Below, piece after piece: positions 11,101 through 26,100 of a stretch of 64,000 nt of DNA. Below the pieces are notes generated by a model that worked only from the letters and a program-made list of their open reading frames with translations, made no database searches and was not told the DNA's origin. How positions within the stretch are numbered: the first letter of the stretch is position 1; every line of letters starts with the position of its first letter. This DNA comes from Lycorma delicatula (lineage: Eukaryota > Arthropoda > Insecta > Hemiptera > Fulgoridae), in contig NC_134465.1 of the NCBI RefSeq assembly GCF_047948215.1, positions 20,232,022 through 20,296,021 on the forward strand, read 5' to 3'. The position numbers and the translations under genes were made by a program.

Positions 11101-14100
11101 TCATATTTTTACGGTGACTTTACGAATGGCGCCGCTAGATAGCAGTACTAGATAGTACAAGGTAGCGTACATAAACTTCATAATGTACTTGAAATAATAA
11201 AATTTAAAAGAAAATACACTACAGCTTGTTTTAATAGTAAATGCTCTTATGTAAATGAAAGTACTAAGATGAAAGAATTTTTTTTAGTTGCCAACATTTA
11301 TTAAAGTATTAGTTTACAAGATATTACAGTAGTTTTATTAAAAAAGAAATAAATAAAACAGAAATAAATTCGGTTGGTAAAATCCAATTTTTACGATAAA
11401 AATCGAGGGTTACACTTACAAAGTAATAAGTGAAATATTACATCACGGATTTTCGATTCGTAAAGGTCATTATACTAGTTTTATTAAAAAAAGGAAACAT
11501 ATGGTATGAAGTGAATGATATGATTATCAACAAAAAAAATTGACCGTGAAATTTCATTTTGTTTATTTTAAGACATTAAATTATAACAATCAATAATTCA
11601 TAAAAAAATAAATAAAAGAATAATCTAACAAAACCAGTGATATCCAAAAAAATTATAATGAAATTGTAAGACGGTAAGTGTCTCAGATATCATTTCTTCA
11701 ACACATCGGGTTGGTCTAATGGTGAACGCGTCTTCGCAAATCAGCTTATTTGGAAGACGAGAGTTCCAGCGTTCAAGTCCTAGTAAAGGCAATTAATTTT
11801 ATACGGATTTGAATACTAGGTCGTGGATACCGCTGTTCTTTGGTGGTTGGGTTTCAATCAACCACAAATTTCGGAAATAATCAACCTACAAGACTACACT
11901 TTATTTAAATTCATACGTATCATCCTCTGGAGTAATAATTGATGCTAATTCCCGGAGGCTAAACAGGAAAAAAAGGAGATATCATTTCTTCCGTTCAAAA
12001 AACAAAAATTTCTATAATATAAATAAAACTGTTTTTAACAAAATCATATTGATATCTAAAAAGGTAAGACGCTACATTTCTATTATAAAAATTTGTTATT
12101 AATTTAGAATTTTGTTTAAAAAAATACATGTTAAATATATGTAATAGGCAATAGATGATAATAAATAATGTTTAAGCGTTCCATATAAGCAAAAATTATA
12201 AAAATTTGTTACAAAATTCTTACCGGCCCGATCTCATTTGTATAAAATTCACATTTACACGTACCATATTTACGTAAATAAAATTCTTATTATTATTTGT
12301 TGTTTAATCAATTTAAATTTAAAAAATTTATTTTATAAATCTAATTTTAATATAATTATTTTTTCAGGAGAATGGGTGTATGTTTTTTCCTCCACCGCCG
12401 ATCCCTTTTGGAAGTGGAGTAAGTAATAAAAAAAAAAAAAAAACTGTTTTTTTAGTTTCATTATACTGTTGATAAATATTTTTTAAATTAAATATTCTAT
12501 AAATAATTATTATATTTCAAAAAAAAAAACAAAATATGTGTAACGTGATGAGTTCGAAAATCTAGCCAAAGTTGGTCTGTATATAAAACAATATTTTTTC
12601 AAATTTTTTTTCTTTTTTAACTTATATATAACTTTATTTATGTACGGATTTGAATATTATATTGAGGATACCATTCTTCTCTGGTGGTTGGATTTCAATT
12701 AACCACACGTCTGAGGTACGGTCAGCCTGAGTCTGTACAAGACTACACTTAGCACTCGTCATGAAAAAGGAACACTGCTGTCTACGTGCCCTGAATCCAG
12801 AAAGCTGCATGGAATATCTGGATACATATCTGGATACTGCATGGAATATTCATAAGAAAATAAATAAAAATTGTACGGAAGTTCAGTATTTTACGATCAT
12901 TATACAAACATAAAAAAATCCCATTCGGCACGCCGGAGGGCGGAAGTAGAGTTCACCGTTGCTAAGTAGGGGATAAAAAAAATGTCCACTTTAAAGTTAA
13001 GAAAAACTTCAACTTTACTCAATACGACAATAGTTGCATGTGAAAAAAGTTTCACATGTTTAGCATACGACAAGCTTCATCTTCTTACAATTCCAGCAAC
13101 ATTTTTGCCGTAAGGTTTGGTCACATCAAAAATTGTTTCAGGCAAACGTTTCAGGTAATGTTTAGACGACTAACGACCATTTAGTCCTCTAAACCCCAGC
13201 CTATTAAGGGAGATATTGTTTTTTGCTTTCAAAACCCCATTTTTTCCACCCCCTGGGTTAGTGGTTGGTGATATCAAAAAAGTTACTTAGATAAGTTTTA
13301 GGCCCTTATGCAAACAATAGTAGGAACTTTAAACGAGATGCGTTGCTGGATGATTCGCCGGTCACTTTGAAGTAAATCGTTCACCTCCTTTCGATGTTTC
13401 TCGTCAGTCACAGAAACTGGTCATCCGCTGCAAGATGCATCTTTAAATGTCGCTTTACTAGCTTCAAATTTGCGAAATTTCAACGCCCACCTATTCACAA
13501 TACTCCTTTCAAAAGTTTCATTAGTGTAAACCGCTTTTAAACGATGAAAAATATTCGTACAACTCACATTTTCTGCTGATAAAATTTCGATCACTGCGCG
13601 CTGTTTTAACCGTTTTGACATACTGGCCGTACTCGACTCCATTTTAATTGCCATTGAAAACAAACCGGTAAACGGATTTCAACCCATTATTGCAGGTTTG
13701 TAGGGGAGAGTTTAGCTATTATGTGCTATCACGCCTAACTCGACAACTTTTGTTTGCATGTAGCACACTAGTGTGCAAAATTTATCAGCCAAGCCTCGTA
13801 CTTGTAAAATAATTCTCGAAACACTCTTAAAAAATTCCAGTTCAATGGATTCAAAGTTTCAAAGTATTTAATTTATAATATTTTAAAGAAAAAAAATTGA
13901 TTTGAAATTACAAAATTTCTGGAATATCTGATATTTATTTACAAATTTAATTGTTTGTGTATATAAACAGGATTGTCTGTTGAATTCTTATGAAGATTAT
14001 CTTATCGACACGAATTTATTTATAAAATAATTAAAGCATGTGTTAAAATACCGATAGAAAATGAAAAAAGTAAGTTTAATTTATTTATTTGAGTTTTTAA

Positions 14101-17100
14101 GAGATTATTTTTCAATTTTTTTTATTAATTACAAAATAAATTTATTTAAATATAACACAATTTAAATAAATATATAGTTTACTGGTAGAATCAGAGGTTT
14201 AAAATTCAAAACTATTAAAAAAATTTGATAAATGTTTAGAAAGAGAGCGAATATAATCTTTACATATATTGTTATTTTTACTATGCTAATTGTAAATTTA
14301 CAAAAAAAAGTGTCAATCTACCGTATTCAAAATTTTATCATATTTTCTAATATAATAATAATAATAATAATAAGTAAGAGTTTCAAAAAGGGCCCTACTG
14401 TACTTATGAGTCAGCCTCCTTTTTGGAGAACAACAACGCAAAAATTTTCTGGAACCAGGAAATTGTAACAGCAAAACCCAACGACTGTAATAAGCAAGAT
14501 ATAGTAGTAGTTGATAAAATGTAAAAAGTAACTTACCTAATAGACGTAGCCATCTCATCAAGTAACAACATCAACGCTAACCGCAATGAGAAGCTGCAGA
14601 AATAAACAGATCTTGCTTTTGAAATTAAAGAAATGTGGAATCAAAAAGAAGTTTATATAATCCAGATAATTATATCTGCAGAGGGAATAATACCATCTAC
14701 TTTGCACAACAGTCTTGAAAAACTGAAGTGCAAAGGAGCATCATAATTGACACCTGCCATGTTGCCCGGAACGGAAGGCACTTAGTTAACAATAGCAAGC
14801 CTAATCTCGTTGGTATAAATTACTCCGAGTTCAAGGAATGTCACCGGCAAAAGTAAAAGCTGTGGAAGCGTGGGATAATAGTAATAAAAATGACGTTTTT
14901 ACTTTTTTTTAACGTATGAGAAGAGAATGAAAGTCCATTATATTTATAGCACAAATATTAGAATTCAAATAACTATACTTTTATATACTCTATTCCAGAG
15001 GTCGGAACCTTTTTGTCAGTACGGGGGCAAAATAAATTCTAAAGCTATTGGCGGCGCCACACTATTATTACACAATAAACAGATACATTTGCCTTTAAGT
15101 CAAAAATAAAATTGTTCTTCCAAGTCAACATTAAAGCAATAAATTCTTTTTCTTTTACAATTATTCATGACGGGTTATTTATAAAACCCGTAACCAGTAC
15201 GATACGTATTTGATAGTGAAAAGCGCGACTATCTTGCGTGATATAATTACTAGTAATATGTAAATAATAAAATATAGTCAATAATAATAACACTGAAAAT
15301 ACGTAGCACTCAGAATACGGTAACATACTACCAAATTTATCAGACGCAAAAATATTCCTACGTGCTAAGTAGCAAGTTTATCAGTGTATAACCTTGATTG
15401 CTATTTGTTGACGCAGCTAACGCAATTATAGTGTCTTACATACTCGCGACACCGAAATTGGGCTTTTCACCGAAATTGGGCGAAATTGGTAATTGGGCTT
15501 AGTAGTGAGGGCGTGTAAAAATCTCTTCGAGGGTGCCATGGCCCCCGCGTTGCCGAACCCTTTTTTATTCTAATGAAAATGACTCCTATACACCATAAAA
15601 AAAGAGCCAATACGATGCCCTTCACCCTAATAAGGGCTGCACAGTACCATCATCAAAACTTTTATAATACAGTATTGTAGAAATGTATTATACATTTCTA
15701 TATATATAAAATATATATATATATATAATACAAATTATATATATATTACAAATATATATATATATAATATATATCTTTATATATATATTTCTTGTGTGCG
15801 CGTGTATGAAAGTGAACTCCTCCTAAACGGCTGGACTGATTTTGATGAAATTTTGGGTGTGTGTTCAAGGGGATTCGAGAATGATTTAGATTCACAATTT
15901 GGTCCGCTGGAAAATGTTTTTTAATTAATTTTTTATTTATAAGTAGATGTTAATTTTGGAATGTTTTACATTGGATCCGGCAGACTTCACTACCATCGCA
16001 GTATCGAATATTCTATTTTAATTTTAATTTGTCCCGACAGTTGGTGCTGCGATCAAATTGAGAAAATATTTCGTAATTTTGTGTTATTATTGTGTTACAA
16101 AAAATCGTGAGAAAACAATTTTTTAATAAATAAGAGGCTAATAAATCAGATGGAAATGTAAACAAAGGAAAACCAATCAGATCAATTCAAGATGGCCGCT
16201 GTCAAACACAACGACCAATCACAAAGAGCCCGTATGGCCGTTGCCAATGTAAACAAAATCACAACTGATTAAGTAACAAGTAGGCAGCACTGCGATCGCG
16301 TTTAGAATTGTGCGCGTATTGAGAAATATTATATTATTATTTATTGAAATAACGTTTTAAAGTGTAATTAAAAAATATACATTGTGCAAATTTGTAAGGT
16401 ACAGTATTGAAGTGAAAATGTTTTTTTAAATTTATTTATGTGTAGTTGATCTTGTGACGGTTAAGGTTCACAATTGGGTCCGGTAGGCAGAGCTGCGATC
16501 GCGTTTTAGAAGTTTTTTTTTAAATTTTTGGTTTATCAGTCAAACCCGGTAGTTGGTGCTGCGATCAGATTCTAGGATTTTTTTTAATTTTGTTGCTTTT
16601 TCGCATATCAGTTACTTGCGTCGTAGCTTAGTGTTTTCTTACATTAAAATTCGTATTTAGAGAATAGTTTGAATTAAATCGATAGGTAGTGCTGTTCTGA
16701 CAATTGGATTTATTTACATTCTGAATTTTATAAAGTAGAGGTGAAATTTTATAAGGTTCCGTAATTTTTTGTAAGTTTCTTAATGTTCAGTATTAATTGT
16801 AATGATTTTGCAGCCGCAACAATTTTCGTTAAAAAATTATTTTTCATCTTTCTAAATAATTACCAAAAATATTATATTTTGAACATTGTTTAGTAAAGGT
16901 ATATGTCTAGTCAACATATATATTCTGTCTACCTGATCCAAACCATGTTCATACAGTATTTTAGCATATACGCCATAAGGAATTAATCACCAATTTATTT
17001 TTCTAGATCAATTTTACAAGCCTGTAAAATCGTACTTTTTTACTGTACATTATATTTAACAAATATTATTTTAAGTTTTGTTTAACACTGCAATATATGT

Positions 17101-20100
17101 TCTTAGAAGAATAAATAACACAAACAGATGGGCTAATAATTTGATTTTTCGATTGGAAAGATGCTGTGGTTCTCATTGTGTACTTATCAGTAAGATGCAG
17201 ATGTTTAATTGCTAAAAATAATAACGTAGATTGTAATTGTTTCAAGTGGTTCTGATTTTTTTTTAATTTCGTCAAGGAATTTTATATACGTGTAAGTTAA
17301 GTTTAAAACCCAACGAGTTCTATTTTTAAAAAACATACACTTTATACGATTAAAATCGTTACATTTATAATACACGTAATTGTTTATGTCATTACGCGTA
17401 CGTGCAAATGACTTTAATTTAATAGGACGATGTAATCGAACGAGTCCAGGACTGAGACTTCAATACCTGTTGACTGCACGAGTTCCTGATTGAGAATAAA
17501 TAATTATTCCTAAAATTAGTATAAGGAAACATAGGTTGCAGCTGTATTATATTCTTTCTCAAGGCGGCTTTTCCTGGAAACTAGGAATAGGCAACATGCG
17601 TGGCTTATGGAATGTAATGCAACAGCTATTCTTAGGCTATTCTCAGTAATGAAACTATGTGTGTATGTATATATTTATACATATAGAGCTAACTCATTTA
17701 TTTACTTTAAGAAGTTCTATTATAAACTATATTTTTCGTGCTATTAATAATTAAAATTTTGATACAGAAATTTCTTAATTTATAGTTCGGCATGTCTCCA
17801 TGGATGGGACATCCTACATTTCCTGGAATGCATCCGCCATTTCCGTTTCCTCCACCAATACCACCACTACCACCACCACAACCATTTATGGTAATTATAT
17901 GTTAGTAATAATTCAATTTAATCATTTTAACCTCATTAAGATATTATTTACAATTATAGAATGTAAATACATGTTAATATGTAAGTTTATCAATAAAACC
18001 TTTTGTATGCTTAATATTTAATAAAAAATAATAAGAATATATAATCATATTGTTATATTTAAGTGTATTTTAAAGAAGATATATTGAAATCAGTTTAAAC
18101 GTCGTGTGATTGTTTAAACGCTTAAATATTTTCAAATATGTAACTTATTTTTAAACGAAACATCATTGCATTGTGCACATGAGAGGTTCATAGTCAATTA
18201 AAAAAAAAAAAAAAACTATGGCCTTGTTCTGCGCAAGAAGACCGACACTCTCTCTCTTTCGCAAATCTTTTTTCAACTTTAAATTGAGCGTAATTCAAGA
18301 ACGATTCAACCAATCTTCGTAAAATTTTCAAATATAAAACTTCAGATACACTGCTGCAGAATAAATAAATTTCAATGAAATTGACGGAGTACTTTTGGAG
18401 ATTTTTAAGTCACAAAAGTTAAATAAATATATATATATATATAGAAACCCCATTTTGAATCAATGTAATTTTTTAATTTTTCATACCTCAAAACGTTAAG
18501 AAAATTCATTATAAAATTAATACTTTATAAAAGTTATTATTGGTATTAATCCAGCTTCGCTCTAAGAATAAATCGGTAAAAGAATTAAAAGAAGTTAATA
18601 CAGAGTGTCCCAAATAAAACGCAACCCATCAATCACTCATCCATGAAATTTCAAAAGTCAAGCTTACTCCCCTACTCGTTACTGAAATGGACTCGTCCAA
18701 CATCTGAAGATCGTGGCTACGCAATAGAACACTACCGATAGTAAAAAAAATGCAATCATAACGTTCAGTGTATTGTTAGAGACAAGGTGGTGTTTTCGCT
18801 AGATGAACGTGTTTTTATTGTCGAGTCGTACTTCAGTACGAAATCTGCGGGTGCAGTGCAACATTTCTGTCGCCATAAGTACGCCATAAGATAAACCGGC
18901 CCCTAACAAAACATCAGTCTTAAGGTCCGTCGCAAAATTTAGAGAGACCGGTTCTGTTAATAATAAGGAACACAAAAGATCTGCGTCAGTGTTGAATGCA
19001 GATACAGTCGCCGAAATCAAAGACCGATTACTCGCCTCGCTAAATAAATCGATCAGACGTTTGTCTGCTGAAATTAATTTGTCTAAATCAACCGTTCATC
19101 GGGCGGCCAAATGATTACAATTACGACCTTATTGCATTCAAACGATTCATCGACTTCTTGAGCCCGACAAAGAAAAACGGCTACAATATTGTCAACGGTT
19201 CCGTCGATTTCTGCGTGAGGGAATTAACGTTATGGATTCGTTATTTTTCACAGATGAAGCACGGTTTCAATTGGACGGCTACGTAAACAGCCAAAACAGT
19301 AGAATTTGGAGCGCTGAAAATCCCCACGTTTATCACGAAAAACAATTACACCCGCAGAAGTGTGGTGCGCGATATCGCGGAAGAAAATAATCGGTCCTAT
19401 TTTTTTCGATTACACCATTAATGTAGAACGATATCAGGATATTTTATTTGAGTTCATCGCACTCTTGGAAGAGGAAGACAGACACTGCTGGCTACAACAT
19501 GACGGTGCGACATCGCACTACGCAGGTTCAACTTCTAATTCCGTCGAGGAATTCTTTGGTAATCGTGTTATCGGTCGAGGCTTGTGGCCACCAAGATCTC
19601 CAGATTTGACTGCGGCGGATTTTTTTCTACGGGGTTACCTCAAAGAACAAGCCTACAGCAACAAACCACGAACAGTTGAACGATTGAAAGTCAATATTGA
19701 ACAAGCTGTATTAAATATCCAGCCACAAAGTTTGAACAAAATTGCAAGAAACGCTGTAAAAAGAATTGAAGCTTGTATTCAAGAAGATGGCGGCCACTTT
19801 CAACATTTAGTCTAAATGTAAGGTAATGGATAGTAATAATAAAAATTACACTTACATTTACACAACCCTTTTTATTATTTCAATACCTACCAATATAAGG
19901 TTGGGGTTGCGTTTTATATGGGACATTCTGTATATAGATGCGAAAGTTTCTGGTAGTTTTGTGTTTGTAGTAGAATTACGCGAGAACCAACCAACCGATT
20001 GCTTTTAAATTTTCAGAAAATTTACATTCGTGTTATCCCTGGGAAGATTTTTTTATTATTATTAGAATTAGGTTCTAGTCCCCTTAGGGGTGAAGTTGTA

Positions 20101-23100
20101 AATTTTTCCTCTCGGCCGCCGACCTAATACCGTTATTTATTTCCTTTCTCGACGTAAAAATAATAACCTACGCGTTTTATAACATCCGATTTTCAGCTCT
20201 TTACCTTGACCCCTTACCGAGATATAACGTGGTCTACGGTAATGGAAAGGGGAATCAAAAGGGATATCTACAGCTTATCTGGAGCTTCTTTGTCAAAACG
20301 AGGGTAACGTTGGAGAAAAGAGAACTTTTCAGGCTTTAATTATTATTTATCGGTATTATTCTCTCAAACATGAGGGTAACGAGCATAGCGGGGATCCAGG
20401 GGGCCCCCGCTGCCAGACAGGAAGGGCGAGCCAAGCAAGCTCTGACCGACCAGAATGTTTATAAACTTTTTTAGATAATAAAATATTATCTATATTATTA
20501 TATAGAGTTTGTACTCTATATAAACTGATTCTAAGTATTATTTTCATTTAAAATGTCTGATTTTTCCTTGAGATTGTAAATATAATGTCAAAACGTTTTT
20601 CGTAATTTTAAGAAAACCCGTCTTCGGCCCTCCGGTGTAGATTATAAATAAATCATTCTTCAAATAAATACAAAGTTATTCCCTGTTACAGCCACTTATT
20701 CTTTTCTAGTAATATAATTAGGAATAAACTTTTTAGAATATGAGTTTCATACCTGATTTGGAATTTCAACGTAGAAGTTTTACATGGAATGTAAAACTAT
20801 TATATTATATTAATAAATTTTCTCATAAAAAGAAAATATTCCAAAATTCTTTGGCAAGCTGAATATGAATTCAGTAGATACAAAAATGATTATGTTAATT
20901 ACGCTAAGCATTTTCTATGAATAATTAAAAGAAAAAAACTTTGTTTAATACAATCAAATTTAATCGCCCATCTTCCGTGTTGGAGTGGTAGCGTCTCGGC
21001 CATTCATCCGGGGAGTCACGGGTTCAAATCTCTTGTAAGGTATAGAGAATATTTCATACGCTATAAAAATTTCATTTCATATTCTTAAGTACAAGTTTCT
21101 CTGTAAGCTTCAGTGGTTAATTAATTCATAACATTAATCTGTAGTTAATTTTAAATTTTACACACAATAAAAAACGTTACGTGTAACAATAAACAAAAAT
21201 TAAAACGATATCCTTTTACAATTATGATTATAAATATATTTCCCATATCTAAAATTTTGTCAAAATTAAGAAAAAACTTATTAAGAATTCAACAAAAGGA
21301 TTGGAAAAAAATAAGTAAAAGAATTCGTAAGTAATATAATCTAAGTAAGGTTAGGAAAAATATTTAAATTTGTAGTATCTGCTAGAGAAAACTAAGAATA
21401 AAATTAACAATAATGTTGAAGGATACGAATTAAAGAGTATATTATTTCAAAACTAGCATTTTTGGATTTCCTTTATATTTTGAAAAAAAAATTGAAAAAT
21501 CTCTTCATTATAGTCTTTATATTAAAATAAGTATAAAGTTTATACTGAATAATTATTAAAATTACAATATAATTTACAAACTTAAATTGTATTTAAAGCT
21601 ATTGTTTTTGATCTGAAGGAAAGTCGTCCAAACAAGAATAAATCACTTTATCGCTTGTTTCAAAGAAAATAAAAGAAACACTGTCATAAAAATTATTTGA
21701 CATGTTAACTATACCGTAAACCTATAGTCCTAGCAAATATCTCTTCCCCTTCTTCATTTCCCCTTCTTCATTTTTCCCTTTTCCCCGTTGTCATGTTACA
21801 ATAATTTTTACCAAATACCCTTTCCCTTCCCCCAGTTTTCCACTTCCAGTTCCCTATTTCTCCTTTCCTCCTTTCCTTTCCCCGTTTCTCTTTCCATCGT
21901 TTCTGTTTCCACTTCCTCTGCCCCTTTTCTCTTTCCCTTTCCTTTCCCCGTTTCTCCCTTTTTCCATTTTTCCCTGCTTCCCTTTTTAGCTTCTTCCCTT
22001 TTCGGTTTTCCCCTTTTCCGTTTTTTTCCTTTCTCCCATTTCCCCGCGCGTAAATCGGTCCAGTAGTTTTTTAGTCTATATCGGACACACATCGGAAACA
22101 TTGAAATGGAATCGTAATATATTTAGTATAGCGTGTGTTGCTTTTACGTCCAACAGTAGCGCTGTTTTAAAAAAAAAAGGCATGTTTTTACCTGTCACAG
22201 GTGTGACATCTCAGGTATATAAATAGTAGGTATATAAAAACGCGTATTCGAATGCAACGTTATGTCAAAATTTCAAAGCAATGCAAACTTTCAGAGGTTT
22301 AGGATTTTGAACAAACGAACATTTACATTTCTATTTATATAGATAAATGTATCAGTAGAACTGAATAAAATAATATTTACCTTGAGATTATTAATTTTCT
22401 TTTAAAACTTGCATAATTCATTACTATATTAATGAAAATGAAAATAAACATTTTTGTCATGCCCTTTCCTAATACTTTTATTATGTATTTGTTCTAGTCA
22501 GTGTTAAATAATTTTTAATTGTAAGAAAATTAAAAAAACATTTTTTGTTAGAAATCTATTACCATAACTTTTTTTCTGACGTTTATTATAGAACTAAGCA
22601 ACAATGTCAAGATTTCTATTCCTTAAATTACAAATTTGTTATTTTTGTAATTCTAAAAAGTAAGTTTAAGTATCTGACTTTTTGTGAACAAGAACAATAA
22701 TTTATAACTTCTTACTCTTCAGTATGACCCTCAAAAATAATATCAATTTGGCCTTTTTTTGAGAATGTATATTTTTTAAAAAAAAGTATTGTTATTGACT
22801 TAGTAGATAAAAAACTAGAATCGTATAATAAAAATTTTTAAGAATGAAAATAACTAAAAAAGTGATTAAAAGAATATTAATTATTTTATATATTTTTCAG
22901 CATGATGGATTATTCCCGAACTCATTCAACAGTCCTAATAAATTTCACAACTGTAAATCAAAGCCTGAAGAATCTTCAGTGAAATACAGTCAAAGTCCAA
23001 AGGGTAAATCATCAGTAAAATATAAACACAAAAATGCTGTTATATGTCCTGAGTGCCAGATGAATAAATTTCCTTTTGTAGGAGGTCCATTTGATCCTGG

Positions 23101-26100
23101 TTTTCCTCCTCCATTTCCTCCTCCATTTTTGTTTTAATTGCTTATTGGAGAAAAACTCACGTGTTCTATATGGGCGATCATCATTTAGAAGTAAAAATGC
23201 ATAATTACAATACAATTTCTTTTGTAAATATTTGAAAAAAATTGATAATAAAATTTATTTCAAAAAGTAGTGCGATTATCTTTTTATTATTTTTTTTTTT
23301 TTTTCAGAAACATGGGCTTAAGTCAATGTTTTATAGTAGTCCACTTAAATGGAACTTCGGCTGTAATCCAGGTCATTTAACATCATTAATGAAATATTGT
23401 CAGTACCCTAGTGGTAAACAATCTTATAAGATTAAACAAACTCATGGTTGCTACCCAAGACATGGCAGCTTTCCACAGTTTCCATTATTAGCGGGGTTTC
23501 CATACAGACAAACATTTCCTCTAGTCGGATGTAGAGGATTCATGCACCAATCATTTATAGGACAAAAATGTGCTGGAACCGGATTCAGCATTCCAATCCA
23601 GCCAGTTTACCCATTCGGACAGTATTCACCAGTTGGATCATCACTCGGACAGACACCGTTTGCAAATCATCAGACACCACTTGTAAATCCCGTATTACAA
23701 TTTGGACAGACATCACAACTTGTAAACACTCAATTACCATTTAGACAGACATTACCATCTGGAATTTATCAACAACCATTTGGACCGACATATCCACCTA
23801 GAAATAATCAACTACCATTTGGGCAGACATTACCATCCGGAATTTATCAACAACCATTTGGACCGACATATCCACCTAGAAATAATCAACTACCATTTGG
23901 GCAGACATTACCATCCGGAATTTATCAACAACCATTTGGACCGACATATCCACCTAGAAATAATCAACTACCATTTGGGCAGACATTACCATCCGGAATT
24001 TATCAACAACCATTTGGACCGACATATCCACCTAGAAATAATCAACTACCAATTGGACAAACAATCCCACCTAGAAATAATCAACTACAATTTGGGCAGA
24101 CATTACCATCTGGAACTTATCAACAACCAATTGGACCGATATTACCACCTAGAAATAGTCAAATACCAATTGGACAGCCAATGCCACCTAGAAATAATCA
24201 ACTACAATTTGGGCAGACATTACCATCTGGAACTTATCAACAACCAATTGGACCGACATTACCACCTAGAAATAGTCAAATACCAATTGGACAGACGATT
24301 CCACCTAGAAATAATCAACTACAATTTGGGCAGACATTAAATTCTGGAAATAATCCACTATCGTTTCAACAGACATTACCACCACAAAATACTCAACAAC
24401 CATTTGGACAGACAATAGCGACTGGAAATAATCAACTACCATTTAATCCGTCATTACCATCTGGAAATATACAACAACCATTTAGACAGACATTACCACT
24501 TGGAAGTACACAACAACCATTTGGACAGACATTTCCACCACAAAATTATCAACAACCATTTGGACAGACATTACCACCAGAAAATAATCAACAACCATTT
24601 GGACATACATTGCCATCTGGAAATAATCAACTACCATTTGATCCGTTATTACCAACTGGAAATACACAACAACCATTTGGACAGACATTACCGCCAGAAA
24701 TTTATCAACAACCATTTGGACAGACATTACCGGCAGAAAATTATCAACAACCATTTGGACAGACATTACCGCCAGAAAATTATCAACAACCATTTGGACA
24801 GACATTATCACCAGAAAATAATCAACAACCATTTGATCCGTCATTACCAACTGGAAATACACAACAACCATTTGGACAGACATTACTGCCAGAAAATTAT
24901 CAACAACCATTTGGACAGACATTACCGCCAGAAAATTATCAACAACCATTTGGACAGACATTACCGCCAGAAAATTATCATCAACCATTTGGACAGACAT
25001 TACCGCCAGAAAATTATCAACAACCATTTGATCCGTCATTACCTGGAAATACACAACAACCATTTGGACAGACATTACCGCCAGAAAATTATCAACAACC
25101 GCTTGATCCGTCATTACTATCTGGAAATACACAACAACCATTTGGACAGACATTGCTGCCTGGAAATAACCAACTACCATTTGATCCGTCATTACCACCT
25201 GGAAACACACAACAACCATTTGGACAGACTTTACCGACAGAAAATTATCAACAACCATTTGGACAGACATTACCGCTAGAAAATAATCAACAACCATTTG
25301 ATCCGTCATTACCACCTGGAAACACACTACAACCATTTGGACAGACATTACCGCCAGAAAATTATCAACAACCATTTGGACAGACATTACCGCCAGAAAA
25401 TAATCAACAACCATTTGATCCGTCATTACCTGGAAATACACAACAACCATTTGGACAGACATTACCGCCAGAAAATAATCAACAACCATTTGATCCGTCA
25501 TTACCTGGAAATACACAACAACCATTTGGACAGACATTACCGCCAGCAAATAATCAACAACCATTTGATCCGACATTACCTGGAAATACACAGCAACCAT
25601 TTGGACAGACATTACCGGCAGAAAATAATCAACAACCATCTGGACAGACATTGCCGCCTGGAAATAATCAACAACTATTTGATCCGTCATTACCTGGAAA
25701 TACACAACAACCATTTGGACAGACATTACCGCCAGAAAATAATCAACAACCATTTGATCCGTCATTACCTGGAAATACACAACAACCATTTGGACAGACA
25801 TTACCGCCAGCAAATAATCAACAACCATTTGGACAGACATTACCACCAGAAAATAATCAGCAACCATTTGGACAGACATTACCACCAGAAAATAATCAGC
25901 AACCATTTGATCCGTCATTACCTGGAAATACACAACAACCGTTTGGACAGACATTACCGCCAGCAAATAATCAACAACCATTTGGACAGACATTACCACC
26001 AGAAAATAATCAGCAACCATTTGGACAGACATTACCACCAGAAAATAATCAACAACCATCTGGACAGACATTGCCGCCTGGAAATAATCAACTACCATTT

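Noticed and set aside
21788..22101. Open frames on both strands in the C/T-rich tract
   Set aside because: They result from a nearly pure polypyrimidine run that lacks stops. The composition is Phe/Ser/Pro or Lys/Glu only.
23242..23307. Start codon for the giant repeat protein at 23,242
   Set aside because: The codons before 23,308 are a pyrimidine tract ending in CAG, that is, a splice acceptor. The same phase-0 acceptor logic holds for every other exon of the family.
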